Source: Flammulina velutipes (taxonomy: Eukaryota > Basidiomycota > Agaricomycetes > Agaricales > Physalacriaceae). From it: 64,000 nucleotides of DNA. Every line of letters begins with the position of its first letter. Position 1 is the stretch's first letter. This document shows positions 20,195 to 32,157 of the stretch, in pieces. The DNA is taken from NCBI GenBank assembly GCA_011800155.1, contig CM022373.1, positions 558,001 to 622,000 on the forward strand, read 5' to 3'. Below the pieces are notes generated by a model. It saw nothing but the letters and a program-made list of their open reading frames with translations. It was not told the DNA's origin and ran no database searches. Made by a program: the position numbers and the translations under genes.

Positions 20195-22462
20195 TCAAAC
20201 AACGTCTATCCCTCTTTTTACTCTCTTTCCGTCGAGCAGTTCCAATGCCTCGACTTCCTCGGACGAGCGTTTACGCGTAGGGCTTGCCTGTACAACACGT
20301 TTCCCCATGCCTTGCTCCCACTCCTGCTCCAGCTCCGGATAGGCTGCACGCCGTCGCTTAGGTGACCCGTGCGGGCGATCCTCTACAGCGACCTCATATT
20401 CTTCGCTGGCGTCCATGTCAATATCTTGGATACTCCGCTTGCGACCCACCGCACGCGTGTCCCCAACGTACTCATCCAAACTACTCTCGCTCGTGTACTC
20501 CTCTTCATACTCCAAATCAGCCTCTCCATCCACATCCTCATCCGGCTCGATGGTATCTGTGTTGTTCTCGAAAACCAAGGATCCGCGGTACACCTCAGTT
20601 TGGGATGGTACCAGTTTGATCGTCTGAGTTGTTGCCTCGGGTGATGCTGGAGCCCTTGCTCGCTCGCAGACGTTGCAGTCGCAGGCGTATAATGGACTAC
20701 AAGCATCTCGCCAGATCTAGAAATCGCAGTGGGTTTTCGTATACTTTCACGAAAGGGGGTAATCCTCACCTTCATAATGACCTTGCGGCTACCTTCCGAC
20801 AGGGACTCGATATCGTTAGGAATCCAAGGGACATGCCTTAGTTGACGAGGTGGATGTAAAACAGGGGCGATGGGAATGAAAGTTTGCCTCTCTAAGCGGG
20901 GCTCGCTATGAGTAGTGTCATACTCGTCTTCCCTGTGTTTAGCTGGCGGAGGACTAGGTGTAGTCTGTAGCGTACTAGTTGAGAGGACAGGGCTGTCGCT
21001 GGATGTCGACGACGAACGCGCAGTATCACTCCCATCATCTGAGAGTGTTCTGCGACGAGGCCAGTCCCAGCCTTCCCACCAAGTTCCCTCTTCTCTGAGC
21101 ATATCACCAATTTCAGATATCGTCATGCGTTCCGCATCTTTCGGACCGCCACCTTGCATGACAAGCCTCCGTACCAAGTTTTTTAATGGTGGTAATAGGA
21201 CGGAAGAAAGTTCGGATGCAAAGGCAGCGTTCGCGTGTTCGCAGAGGGAATAGCTTGGAGGAGGGTCCATGTGAGAGACACTGGGAGGTTCGCCATCATC
21301 GAAGGGTCGGGAACGAGACAGGGAGATAGGGTGGGGCATGGGTGATATCCATTGGTCGGTGGGCAGTATCCAAAAGCCACTGAGCACCCGGCTGCGAGCC
21401 CAATTTACCATTGCCATTCCTCGTGCAGAGGTGTCAATAGTTTCCGCCTCTTCTTCTTCGTCCTCTTCTTCGCTTTCATCAAGCATTTCATCGTCGCTGT
21501 CATATGCGGCGGCGGCGCGCTCCACTTTGAAGACCTCAGCATTCGCTCGAACTAGCTCGATGAATTCGGCGATCCTTGTCCGTCGGCGAAGCCACGCACG
21601 GTCCATACAATACTCTCCAACTTTTCGCGCGGTTCCTTCGCCGTAGTTTATGTAGCCTTCAATGGCGCGCCTGGATTCGTCGTCGAAACATAAGTCGTTC
21701 CAGTTGCGAGTATATCGTCTGCAGAATTTGCAGACGCTCACGACGGAGGGAAAAGATTCAAAGTCGACGTTTGTGCAGACGCCACTTTCCCGGAAGCAAA
21801 TATGACAAAATGCTAAAGGGTCTGCGTGTGATGCACAGACCCCACCGGCGCCGATGCTTGGGCCGTAGTAGTAGACGGTTTTGTACGCGGTGAGGCCGGT
21901 AGAGAGATGTGGATGCAGCAAGCGGCAAGGCAGACATGAACATCGAATTATGTTGCGAAAGTGTTGGGCCAGAGGCATAGGCATGGATTTTGTGAGAGTG
22001 CTCCGGTTTGAAGAAGAGTTGTTGTGGGTCTGCTCTGGCTTGTAGATAGCATAGTGAGCGAGAGTGTCGTGGGGGTCGATGGCGTTGACAGCGTGGTGCC
22101 AGAAGAGATGTGATTCGACTGGGGAAACATTAAATGAATGAAAGATAAATGATAGATTGGAACACATACGCGCTGTTCGCCATCCCATGCAGACACCCAT
22201 CAGCCGCTCCATCTCGACCGCGTCGCGCAAAGCATTATAGACTATCCGTGTTGGCCACGAAAACGAATTGGTGGACCCGTGTTCGTGTTGGGAGTTGACT
22301 GAGATGATACTCAGTGTTGCTATGTATCTGCGCAGAAGAATGGGTTGGGAGATGGAACCAGAGTTGATCTAAATGGACGCACTGCATGAGCTCTGCTGGG
22401 AGCATTGCCCATCCGCGCAACTTTGTGGATATCTTGCCCTTGTACGCCGATACAGCAGCCAT
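20195..22462 (-). CDS. Conserved acidic basidiomycete protein, possible F-box-like N-terminus
   Basis: Function not recognised. Seen: exon 1 starts MAAVSAYKGKISTKLRGW then AMLPAELM, which resembles the start of an F-box (LPxEL). After an intron (GTGCGT..GCGCAG) comes YIATLSIISVNSQHEH and ALRDAVEMERLMGVCMGWRTA, then after another intron VESHLFWHHAVNAIDPHD. The central part has a Cys-rich stretch (CSCLPCRLLH; FCHICFRESGVC; VCKFCRRY) that could bind zinc, then a strongly acidic run (DSDDEMLDESEEEDEEEEAE). A further intron near 20690-20770 leads to a last exon with NVCERARASS, acidic repeats and basic patches (SPKRRRAAY, GKRVKRGIDVV). The pattern suggests a nuclear or ubiquitin-related protein, but this is inference. 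Confidence 0.7.
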
Positions 22463-23566
22463 TCTGGTCGGGTCGTAGCAGTGCTAATGATTGAGGGCCG
22501 GTCCCAGAGTCGGCCTCTGGAATTTGTAGCAGAACACTAGATGATGATCAGCGACGCTGAACAAAAGAGGACATGGGAATTCTGAAGCCGCAAAGTCGTT
22601 CGTCCGTCGTCGCGTCCGCCAACGCGTCGGTGTTGAGTGTGATGACAAGAAACTGTCAATGGCAATCGAGGATCGAGCTGTCCACAGCGTCCATCCGAGT
22701 ATTGCTTGAACAATGAATGTGCCAAAACTTGACGGGAAGAAACGACGGCTTGAATCCAAACGGCTGAGCGGGACGGCGACGACAGCGACGACGAGCAAAA
22801 CGACTTGCAACAACCGCAAATGTTGGAAATATGCGTACCTGCGGCGAAGACTTGCTGAATGTTGTCACTGCAAGTGATGGATGGGAGACAGTGGATTATG
22901 TAAAGCGATGCAATTTTCAAACTCAGCATTGAAATTGCCTAAATCGGACAAACAAAGAAAAGCTCTCTCTGCGCCACTACCAGGAACTCTGTCGTCCGCC
23001 CACCTCTGAGATTGCTTGCTTCTCCATTATCAACGGCTACCTATGCTATGCTGCGACCAAGCTACTCAGGCCACATTACCACCACGTCAAGGCGCAGGTA
23101 ATGCCGGCAGTTGTACATCCGGGTCAACAAGCTTCTTCCACTCTGAGCTGTCTTGTTGTCTACCGTTACGATACTGCTATATCCGCCGTCATTTTCCATG
23201 CTTGCAGACTCAGGCGATTCCAGTGGTATTCTGAGCGCAATCAGCAATTGCATCCCTAAGCTCGAAGAATCTTGTATCCAGAATTACATAGGCGACCAGC
23301 AGCCTGTCAATCCGGTCAGGTACTTCTTACCAAAACCCATCTCACAACTGTCTATCTGAAGTTTCATACTCCCGCGGTCGTTCACCTCGTAACCTCTTCT
23401 AACGCTTTACTTCGAGTCGCAGAAAAGACAGCTTGTCACTTTCAAGTCATTCCATACTTCTTCCTCATACCTCAACCGCAGATTATAAGGCGGTTACATC
23501 CGTCGATGGCGCAAAATATTGGTTTAAAGGTTTTGCGCATGGACTTGTCATCGATATTCCGCTCCC
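22463..23566. other. Intergenic region upstream of two divergent genes
   Basis: About 1.1 kb between the divergent acidic-protein gene and the lipase gene, presumably both promoters. Open frames exist on both strands (for example 22537-22929 minus, 23272-23667 plus) but show no motif; the latter overlaps the lipase exon in another frame. Confidence 0.4.
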
Positions 23567-24890
23567 ATGTTCACTTACTTTGGCGCCCTCCTTGCTTTGT
23601 TTACGCTGGTTTCTGGCTTACCAGAGAAACGCCTAATCACAGGCCGCTCTCATATCCAGAACCGTGAGGTCTTGTCCCTTGACTTATCACCATTTCACTC
23701 ATCTTGCCATAGATACCTATGATGAGCTCGTCTACTATTTTCAATATGCCTCCTCAGGCTATACTCCGCAATGCGCGTCGCCGAACGGCAATTTTTTGGT
23801 ACGGATGTACGACGAGAACTCGACAGATACCCAAGGATTCCTTGTCCGAGACGATACCAAGGAAGAAATCGTTGTTGTTCTTCGGGGAAGGTTGTATTTG
23901 CCTATAATGATGGTTCACGTTTGGCTTATCTCCCGTAGCTCGTCAGTACAGGATTTGGCCACGGATGGTGATACGGCCCTCGTCGACCTGGACTTTCCTG
24001 GGGTCAATCCTCCTCGTGAGTATCCATACGGCTTGAACGCCCAAAACTTACTCGGAAACTTATAGCTGGCGTACAAGCGCATCGAGGCTTTCATGAAGCG
24101 TACGTACTGGCGGACGGATATTGTCTGCGATCGCTAATCACCGGTTTAGCTGGAAGTCAATCGCGACAGAAGTCATCTCCGATGTTCAAGACCAGCTCGA
24201 GTTGTTTCCAACTTACAGCATTGTCACCTCGGGGCATTCTTTGGGCGGATCTCTCTCTAGCATGGCCGGGTGTGTCTTATTGCAGCCGTTAGTGACTACA
24301 ACTCATGACCTTTTAGTGTGACTTTGCGACGGAATTTCCCTCATGTGCCACTACGGATGTATACCTACGGGCAGCCTAGGTACACATCCGAAACCTCCTT
24401 GTTTATTCTGGATTATTCTCATTCTTCCCAATCAGAACGGGCAATGCAGCATACGCCACATTTGTCGACGATTTATTCTCAGGCGACTCTCATGGCATTT
24501 ATCGTAGTGTCCATTGCAACGATGGGTGAGTAAACTTCTCACATGTCTTTCTGGAGCTTACAAAGGTGAATTTAGTGTCCCAGGGATAGTTCCACAGTCG
24601 ATGGGATATGCGCATCACGGTGGGTATTCTCCTAACAAGTGCCTGAAGAGAGTGACTATATTTCGTTGCTTCAATAGGTGCCGAATATTACCAAAACACA
24701 GACCCTAGTCGGGCTGAAGTTATTCGTGCATGCAAGGCGAGGGGAGAAGATATGACCTGCTCAGCCTCGATTCCAAGCCAGGGGATCAATATGGCGCACT
24801 TGAAGGTATTTGTCTAATACAGTGCTGGAGATGGTGACTTACGATATCCAGTACTTTGATATTCCTGTTGGAACACCATTCTGTGGCTGA
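23567..24890 (+). CDS. Secreted class 3 lipase
   Basis: Triacylglycerol lipase of the fungal lipase-like family, exported to hydrolyse external fats. Seen: MFTYFGALLALFTLVSG, a clear signal peptide, followed by LPEKR, a likely Kex2 cleavage site. After an intron (donor GTGAGG) comes YDELVYYFQYASSGY, then IVVVLRGS, FPGVNPP, HRGFHEAW, the nucleophile elbow TSGHSLGG (catalytic Ser), LRMYTYGQPR, YRSVHCNDGVPGIVP (catalytic Asp) and YAHHGAEYY (catalytic His). The C-terminus GTPFCG with paired Cys residues fits the disulfide-bonded family. At least six short introns interrupt it. Length is about 300 aa, normal. It lies upstream of two tandem transporters. Confidence 0.92.
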
Positions 24891-25942
24891 GCGAAGTGCT
24901 ATATACCAAGGATACAATTTCTTAGACTTAATGCAACCAATTTACAGACCAACCGAGCCCTTAGCTGTCCGTGCCAGACTGCCAGTCTCTCCAACGCTTG
25001 AGAATTCAACGTATGATCAATCACGTGCCTCAATCAACCTTGCTTTTCGACGTTCAACGTTCAACGGTTGTCTCACTCTCGTTAGCGTCTCGCTCGTAAA
25101 ACTCTATCTCAGCTCACTTCCCTGCACTGAGCGATGTCATCGGCGGCCCCCTCGATTTCGAATCGGTCGAATATGACAAAGAATAGAAACCATTCACGAA
25201 AATAGGACTGTTCATCATGCGCCAATCTTGCTGAGTTCTTATTCACCCCACATATGCAACCGCGACGTCGAATTCAGTCGGCGTATACTTAGCCCTTGCT
25301 ACTTACTCCATAGGTGACATAATATCAAGACTCGTTGAATCCTCGAGGCATTGAAGGCACATGGTGTCTTCCAATCGAGCTCAGTTATGTGTCCGATTCA
25401 GCGTGGTGTAGGATCGTCTTTGGACATCTAACCTACACGCTGCCTTTTCTGATTCGACAATCGCCTTGCTGCGAAGGACTTCTTCACCTCCCAGCTTCTC
25501 TCTCCTGATACCAAACAAGGCCGGCACATGCTCGGACTAAGACCGATAATACATATCTCACGAGCGGGTTGGTACGCACAAAGAATTCTTCAACCCTTTT
25601 GCTTATGTGCTATGTGTCGGACAAGCCTTGGATTCATTGGTCATTCGCCTTGATATCCGCTATCCCATTGGCGTTTTGGAGTCATGTACTTCATCACGTT
25701 CAGTGTGCCATCTGCCTGTATTTAACGGTACCGCTCGATTGGCTGTTGTGGGTCCTTCCAAGTCTGATGCTTTCATTCCCATGTATTAGATAACTCGTGA
25801 TTCCGATAGGCAGACAGTACCTTTAAAGCAGCTGAGCCATCAGTTAGCCTCTTGCCTTCCTTCTACCTCCTTGCCTCCACTATTCAAGTACGTGCTTCCT
25901 TTCATGACAGTCGCTGATTGCTGAACATAACCAATAGCGAAA
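24891..25942 (+). other. Intergenic region, no supported gene
   Basis: About 1 kb between the lipase and the first MFS gene. A plus-strand frame at 25569-25793 looks hydrophobic (AFWSHVLHHVQCAICLYLTV) but has no partner exons or family match. It probably contains the transporter promoter. Confidence 0.35.
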
Positions 25943-28086
25943 ATGAAGAATATGGATGGATCATCTGTGGACAGCGAGAAAGCATACGTGGAGCGCAACT
26001 CCTTCTCGCAACCCGTCGATAACGGTGTTGACCCAGTCACCGAGAAGAAGCTGCTCTGGAAGCTAGACTGGATACTCTTACCGCTCGCTACCTCGATTTG
26101 TGAGAAGACCCTCCAGCTATTTAATGTCACCAGAACTGATACATCACCGTTAGACTCTCTCAACTTCATTGATAGAACCGCTATCGGTGAGCAGAGTTCT
26201 TGATCGCTGGCTGACTCTGAACTGATACTCTGCATAGGGAATGCCAAGGTAGCCGGTAAGCCCACTGACACTCAAACTCCGTCTGTTTCATTCTGGGTGT
26301 CAACAGGACTTGAGCGGGATTTGGGAATGACGGGTTACGACTATAATGTCGCCTTGACCGTGTTCTACATCTTTGTTTGTGTGGTCTCTTGATGTCGGCG
26401 CTAAGCTAAATCCATGACCTAGTACATCCTCTTCGAAATCCCCGCAAACCTTCTGCTCAAGCGGTTTGGGTCCATTACGCTGGCATTGTTTGTTATCCTC
26501 TTTGGGATTGTTAGCATCTCCAGTGCTTTCATTCACAACTTCGATCAGCTCATTGTTACACGAGTGTTCTTGGGTCTTGCCGAGGGGGGAACGTTGGTCA
26601 GCGGCAGTTCATCCTCGACGCCGTTTGACCGTTCTGATCTTTCTTTAGCCAGGGCTGACATACCTCCTTTCTCGCTATTATCGACGTCACGAGCTTGTCC
26701 TTCGTATCGGCATTTTCTTTGGAACGGCGCCGTGTATTGCTGGCGCCTGTAGGTCGCTCTCGCTTTCGTTGAGCAGATTTCTGAAAGTTGCGCACAGTTG
26801 GTGGATTGTTGGCTTCCGGTGTTCTTGCGCTTCCGGATATTGGATCTGTTACGAGTTGGAGGAAGATCTTCCTTTTAGAGGGTACGTCTTTCCCCAGGAA
26901 GACTCGCTCGACATTTAACCTGTAACGTTGTAGGGGTAATCACCACGGGCGTTGGTATCTTGGGAATATGGTTCATTCCCACCGACCCCCAAACTAGTCG
27001 GATGCTCACTGAGGCTGAGAGAGAGATAATATTGAAGCGCATTGATATGGATAGGACGGTACAAACACACGGAGACAAGGAGCGCACAACATGGAGGCTA
27101 GTCTGGAGGTCATTCAACTTCAATGTAAGTGCCAACGCACGGTGGTAACTGCGTTAACATTTAGCTTGGTTAGACCGTATTGTGCGCAACTCTTTACATG
27201 TTCGCGAACATCTCTTTCCAAGGTTTGAGTCTCTTTATGCCTACTGTCGTCGCAGGACGTGAGTATTGCCTACCACACTTACGAGATATGGTGTTGACGC
27301 AATCTTGTGTTAGTTGGTGACTACAGTGCGCATTTTTCTATCTTCTAGATCACCAGTGTCATTGAAAATCACTCAGCAACGGTCGAAGTACAACTGCGAA
27401 CTGTTCCGCCGTACGTCTGCGGCGCCTTCTGGGCTGTAACAGTCTGCTGGATCGGCTACAAACTGAAGAAGCGCTTCATCTCCTTACTCATCTGTGGCAC
27501 ATTCATCGTCATGGGGTATACGATGTCGGTGGCCACGAAAAGCTTCGATGTTCGGTCAGTTCCATCACCCTCTACATTTCCCGTTCTCAAGATTGATAAC
27601 TTTTGTCTTAGTTATGCGGCGTGTTTTTTGTGCGTGATGGGCCTAACTCCAGCGGCTCCAGCTGCCGTAGCATGGGGTACTGAGAACGCCGCTCCTGACA
27701 CCATGCGCGCCACCACTGCTGCTGCAATTCCTAGTATGTCCAATCTTCTCGTCTCTTCAAATTCTGACCATGGAATGCAGGCATTGGGACCCTCGGTGCC
27801 ATTATCGCGTTAGCTTCACTTCCTTACAAAACCTGAATTAATACTAACTGTCTTCAGGGTTTGGACCTACCTTCCTACGGACGCGCCACTTTATCGCAAA
27901 GGCGGTTACTTGAACGTTGCAACTGGTAGCACGTTCATCGTTCTTACCATCATTGGGGCGCTGTACATCAGGATGGAGAACGCGAGACGAGCTAGAGGAG
28001 AGCGAGACTACCGGCTCGAAGGCAAGACCCAACAACAGATCATTGACCTAGGATACAAGCATCCGGATTTTAGGTATCAGATTTGA
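25943..28086 (+). CDS. MFS transporter, Dal5/Tna1-like anion:cation symporter (tandem copy 1)
   Basis: Plasma-membrane proton symporter of the family carrying allantoate, nicotinate, vitamins or other organic anions. Seen: MKNMDGSSVDSEKAYVERN then KKLLWKLDWILLPLA, DSLNFIDRTAIGNAKVAGLERDL, YNVALTVFYIFYILFEIPAN, LLKRFGSITLALF, RVFLGLAEGGTLPGLTYLLSRYY (with RRHE), FGGLLASGVLALPDIG, SWRKIFLLEG, WFIPTDPQTSRMLTEAERE, WRLVWRSFNFN, QLRTVPPYV and ENAAPDTMRATTAA, ending LGYKHPDFRYQI. The order matches 12-TM members. Introns are short and include a 12-nt microexon at 27314-27325. Closely similar to the next gene, hence a tandem duplicate. The substrate cannot be told from sequence. Confidence 0.9.
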
Positions 28087-29785
28087 TTGCCGCTTGTTGA
28101 CGATATAGATATATTATGATTTCTGTGTACGTTATCTTGTACGTTGGTATTCCCGCGGGATGATCATGAATTGTTACGCCACCATCTCGACTCTCGAGTT
28201 CTACTATTCAATGTGATATGATGATCCGCCAGTGATTGATGTATGATGATTGGCAGGTAGACGCTAATGTACCGCGGCAGGCCGCGGCGCCTTGGGCCAA
28301 CTTCGTAGAGATTGCTATGTTGTAAGTAGCCGCCCGCACATAACTTGAAAGACGTCCGCACTATATAGATCCCTCGGGATCTAATATGTTCCCGAGGAAC
28401 AACAGTATCTACGGCTTAAGTGTACTTGATTAAGTGTTTTGTTCAATTGCAGCGGTATATAGTTAGCTGCGTATCGCCTGTCACGGCGCGCAAGCCAAAG
28501 ATACGTGAGGAAATGCCTTATAATTAATGAAAATTCCAGGCTCAGTCAACAGGAATTACGGTTGATTTATTTCCGCCAAGTGATCTATTTTTGGATTTAT
28601 GAAGACTGGGAGATTTACAGTAAGTACTTTAGCGAAGATCTGTGTGGCGTATGTGTGGCGTAAAATGAAACCCAAGAGATAAGCTCCACAGTATGCACTC
28701 AAATGAGAAATAACGCCAACAGTTTGTCGCATACGTCTTGTAAATAGCTATTTTCTGTGGTACGCCAACTTCCGAATTAAGAGCCAATATGGTCACGTGT
28801 TACATCGCCCAATCTGGAAGCACTCTTGTCGTTAACTTTCTTCAACTCGTCAATTTGATTATTTCTCTCCCTCTCTTACATCAGCATCTCATAAAAAGGA
28901 CGACGTCGCAGTGTTGGAACCATCTTCAGGCCTCTATGGACCATAATACGTGTAGAGATAGAGCGTACAACCAAATAGTGTCGCTGATCTTGATGAGCCG
29001 GGAACGGACTGAGTGGAATTTGCTTCCTCAGTACGTGTTGCTACACATTTTAAGCGCTTTGTACTCATCTGGTGCTCTGAATAGCAATGCTCCTCCACTC
29101 TGATGTCCTTTCAATTACATATCCAACTCAGTCTGACCCAAGCCACTGGCGTATCCGAAGAGCCTGTGAAAAGTTCGACGCGTAATCAGCCCCGGAGATA
29201 CATTGTGGGTCACTCAAGACACGCTCAATCCAAATATCGACGGGTAAGTAGGTTTTACCCTACGTTGCGCTTGACTCTGGAACAAGCATCCGGTGCACGT
29301 AGAATTCGCATGAAGCTTTCCAGCCTTCCTTGGGCGAGATATGGTTCTCATGGGCTTCGGGGTTATTGCGATGGCCGGATTTCTGTGTGGGGCTCCCAGC
29401 CTGTCAGTGCGGTCGAAGAGCGTAATACCCAACCTTACCAGCTTGCTCAACAAACAATGCAATTTCCCGTTTGGATTTCAGCGGTCTCTTACGAACGAAC
29501 CCAAACTTCTCTGCTTCGAAGACGAACGTAGACTTTTGCCCAAAAATAATTTTATCACCACATCGACAGGCGATGGGCGGCTCTACTGTAACATGTATCG
29601 CATCACCAACATGTATGTCGTATGTCAAACTTGCTTATTCCCTTTGACTCGTATTGAAATTTCTATAGTTTGGTCCATCCACCTTGACTATCTCCGACCC
29701 TCATTCACCTACACTCGTATAAAGGCGGGACCCGTCCTTGGTAGGATGTATACGGACCTATTCAATAGCCTTTCTGACTTTGGAT
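28087..29785 (+). other. Spacer between tandem transporters
   Basis: About 1.7 kb. No gene recognised: frames at 28789-29103 and 29103-29531 on the plus strand lack motifs. It holds a perfect 8-bp inverted repeat CCTCGGGA/TCCCGAGG (28372-28397) and a CCGCGG-CAGG-CCGCGG palindrome near 28272. Either could be a hairpin or a dyad binding site. The TATA box of the second transporter is at the right end. Confidence 0.4.
29718..29725 (+). promoter_or_regulatory. TATA box of second tandem MFS gene
   Basis: TATAAAGG in the context ACTCGTATAAAGGCGGG, 61 nt before the ATG at 29786. Confidence 0.45.
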
Positions 29786-31939
29786 ATGCAGTCGACCTCC
29801 GAAACTCTTGACAAAGAGAAGGGGTCCTTTGATGTCGATTTTTCATCGACCAGCACAGAGACAATTGGAATTGATCCAATTGCTGAAAAGAGACTGCTTC
29901 GAAAGCTTGATTCAATACTTTTACCGATCGGTGGTTTGATATGTGAGTGTGCTAGTAATTGGAACACTACTACGAGAAACTTACCTTTCAGACTGCCTCA
30001 ATGTCATCGACCGCACGGCAATAGGTGGGATGGATTCTAGTTCAGTTTTAGGGATTCTGATTTACTGAATGGAGTTCAGGCAACGCTAGAGTTGCTGGTT
30101 AGCCCTTTACTAATAATGGTGACCCGATGCATTCTGACCTGGATACCGACAGGTCTCGAGAACGATTTAGGCTTGCAAGGCTACGACTATAACATCGCGT
30201 TGACGGTCTTCTACATATTTGTATGACCTTCCTCAGGTTATCTCCTAACCGCTAATCTTTTTCGTAGTATATTGCATTCGAGATTCCCGCAAACCTTGCT
30301 CTCAAACGATTTGGATCAATATCGATCGCCCTTTTCATTACCCTCTTCGGCATTGTGACCATCTCAGCTGCATTTGTCCAGGATTACAACGGATTGATTG
30401 CAACGAGAGTGTTCTTGGGTATCGCGGAAGGTGGAACTTTGGTTAGCGGTCGCGTTCTTCCTCCCGATTATTAGGATTCTGACCTCAACACAGCCAGGTA
30501 TCACTTATATCTTATCCCGCTACTATCGACGTCACGAACTCTCGTTTCGGATTGGTATATTTTCTGGAACCGCTCCTTGTGTAGCGGGCGCATGTATGTG
30601 ATCCTTTGAATCCGGAACGTTGTCTGACCAGTATATAGTCGGTGGACTATTGGCTTCTGGCCTATTGGCGTGTCCTGATATCGGCTCTGTCGTATCTTGG
30701 AGGAAGATATTCCTGATTGAAGGTGTGTTGTCCGAATGAAAACAACTGAATATGTATCAAGTGTTTGGTCTAGGTATAATAACCACGGGCTTCGGTATTT
30801 TAGGTCTTTGGTTCATTCCTACTACGGATCCTCAAAGGAATCGGATGCTCAATGAGGATGAGAGGGAATTAGCCATACGGCGCATCGATGCTGACAGACC
30901 AATCAAAACTCACGGTGACACGGAGCGCACTACTTGGAGACTTGTTTGGCGGTCCTTCAACTTCAATGTACGTCTTTGAGTAAAGGTCTTAAGTTGCACT
31001 CCAGTTTATAATTCTCCGGGCAGACAACATTGTGCGGTCTTCTCTTCCTGCTCATGAACATATCATTCCAAGGACTCAGTCTATTTATGCCCACTGTTAT
31101 TGCAGGACGTAAGATTCGCTTGTTCATAATTGTGTAAAAACTGACAGGTTGTAGTTGGACATTACAGTATGACAACCCATCTCCCTTGGTGAAAGAGGCT
31201 TACTTCAAGATTGTAGCCACTGTTCAAGTACAGCTACGGACTGTCCCGCCATACGTCGCCGCTGGTTTCTGGGGCCTCTTCGTTTCATATATGGGACACA
31301 AGCTCCGAAAGCGCTTCGTGGCGCTCCTGGTCACTGTCCCCTTAGTCCTCGTAGGATACATAATTGCTTTGGCTACTGATACGTCCAACGCTCGGTAAGA
31401 TTGTATCTCATTGTTTTTTTTGGGAGGCCAATAAGTACTGATACCTTCTTAGCTATGCAGCCTGTTTCTTGTCTCTCATAGGACTCATTCCAGCGGGCCC
31501 AGCAATCATAGCGTGGGGGACGGAAAATGCTGCTCCGGATACGATGCGTGCCACGACGACCGCAATTATACCTAGCATGTTTCGCCGCTCTCAATCCTCC
31601 TGTCGCTAACATAACGATGTAGGTTTGGGAACTCTTGGAGCCATTATAGCGTGAGTGATATTGATTTCCGTCAGCTAGAACCTTCAAATAATGACCAACA
31701 CACGCAGAGTTTGGACCTATCTACCTTCCGATGCACCTCAGTACCGTAATGGAACTATTCTGAACGTGGCGACAAGTACTACAGCTATTCTTTTGGTCTC
31801 GATTGGGGCGTTTTACATCAATTGGGAGAACAGGAAGCGAGACAGAGGCGAGAGAAATTATCGACTCGAGGGAAAGAAGAGTCCTCAGGAGATTGTTGAC
31901 CTGGGATACAAACATCCGGATTTTAGGTATCATCTATGA
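29786..31939 (+). CDS. MFS transporter, Dal5/Tna1-like anion:cation symporter (tandem copy 2)
   Basis: Paralogue of the preceding gene, with the same blocks in the same order: EKRLLRKLDSILLPIG, DCLNVIDRTAIGNARVAGLE, YNIALTVFYIFYIAFEIPAN, LALKRFGSISIALF, RVFLGIAEGGTLPGITYILSRYY, FGGLLASGLLACPDIG, SWRKIFLIEG, WFIPTTDPQRNRMLNEDERE, WRLVWRSFNFN, QLRTVPPYV and ENAAPDTMRATTTA, ending LGYKHPDFRYHL. Intron positions match copy 1, including the 12-nt microexon (31155-31166). The start MQSTSETLDKEKG follows a TATA box; an in-frame upstream stop argues against a longer start. The cytosolic N-terminus differs most between copies, as expected for diverged regulation or trafficking. Confidence 0.9.
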
Positions 31940-32157
31940 GGCTTCAATAGGCTCAAATAAAGCTATATGTCAATGTCAACAAACGTCGCGTCAAGAGATT
32001 ATGTAATATTTATAAGTCACAGATCACCTGACCGTGTTGACGTGACAAGTCCAACCTCCCTTTGGCCAACAACCATTACTTGTCGTTAGTGGCTGCTCAT
32101 AGCAAGTGAGTATTTCTTGTCTTGAATTGAGCTACTTCAACATCTCACGCTCTTAGA

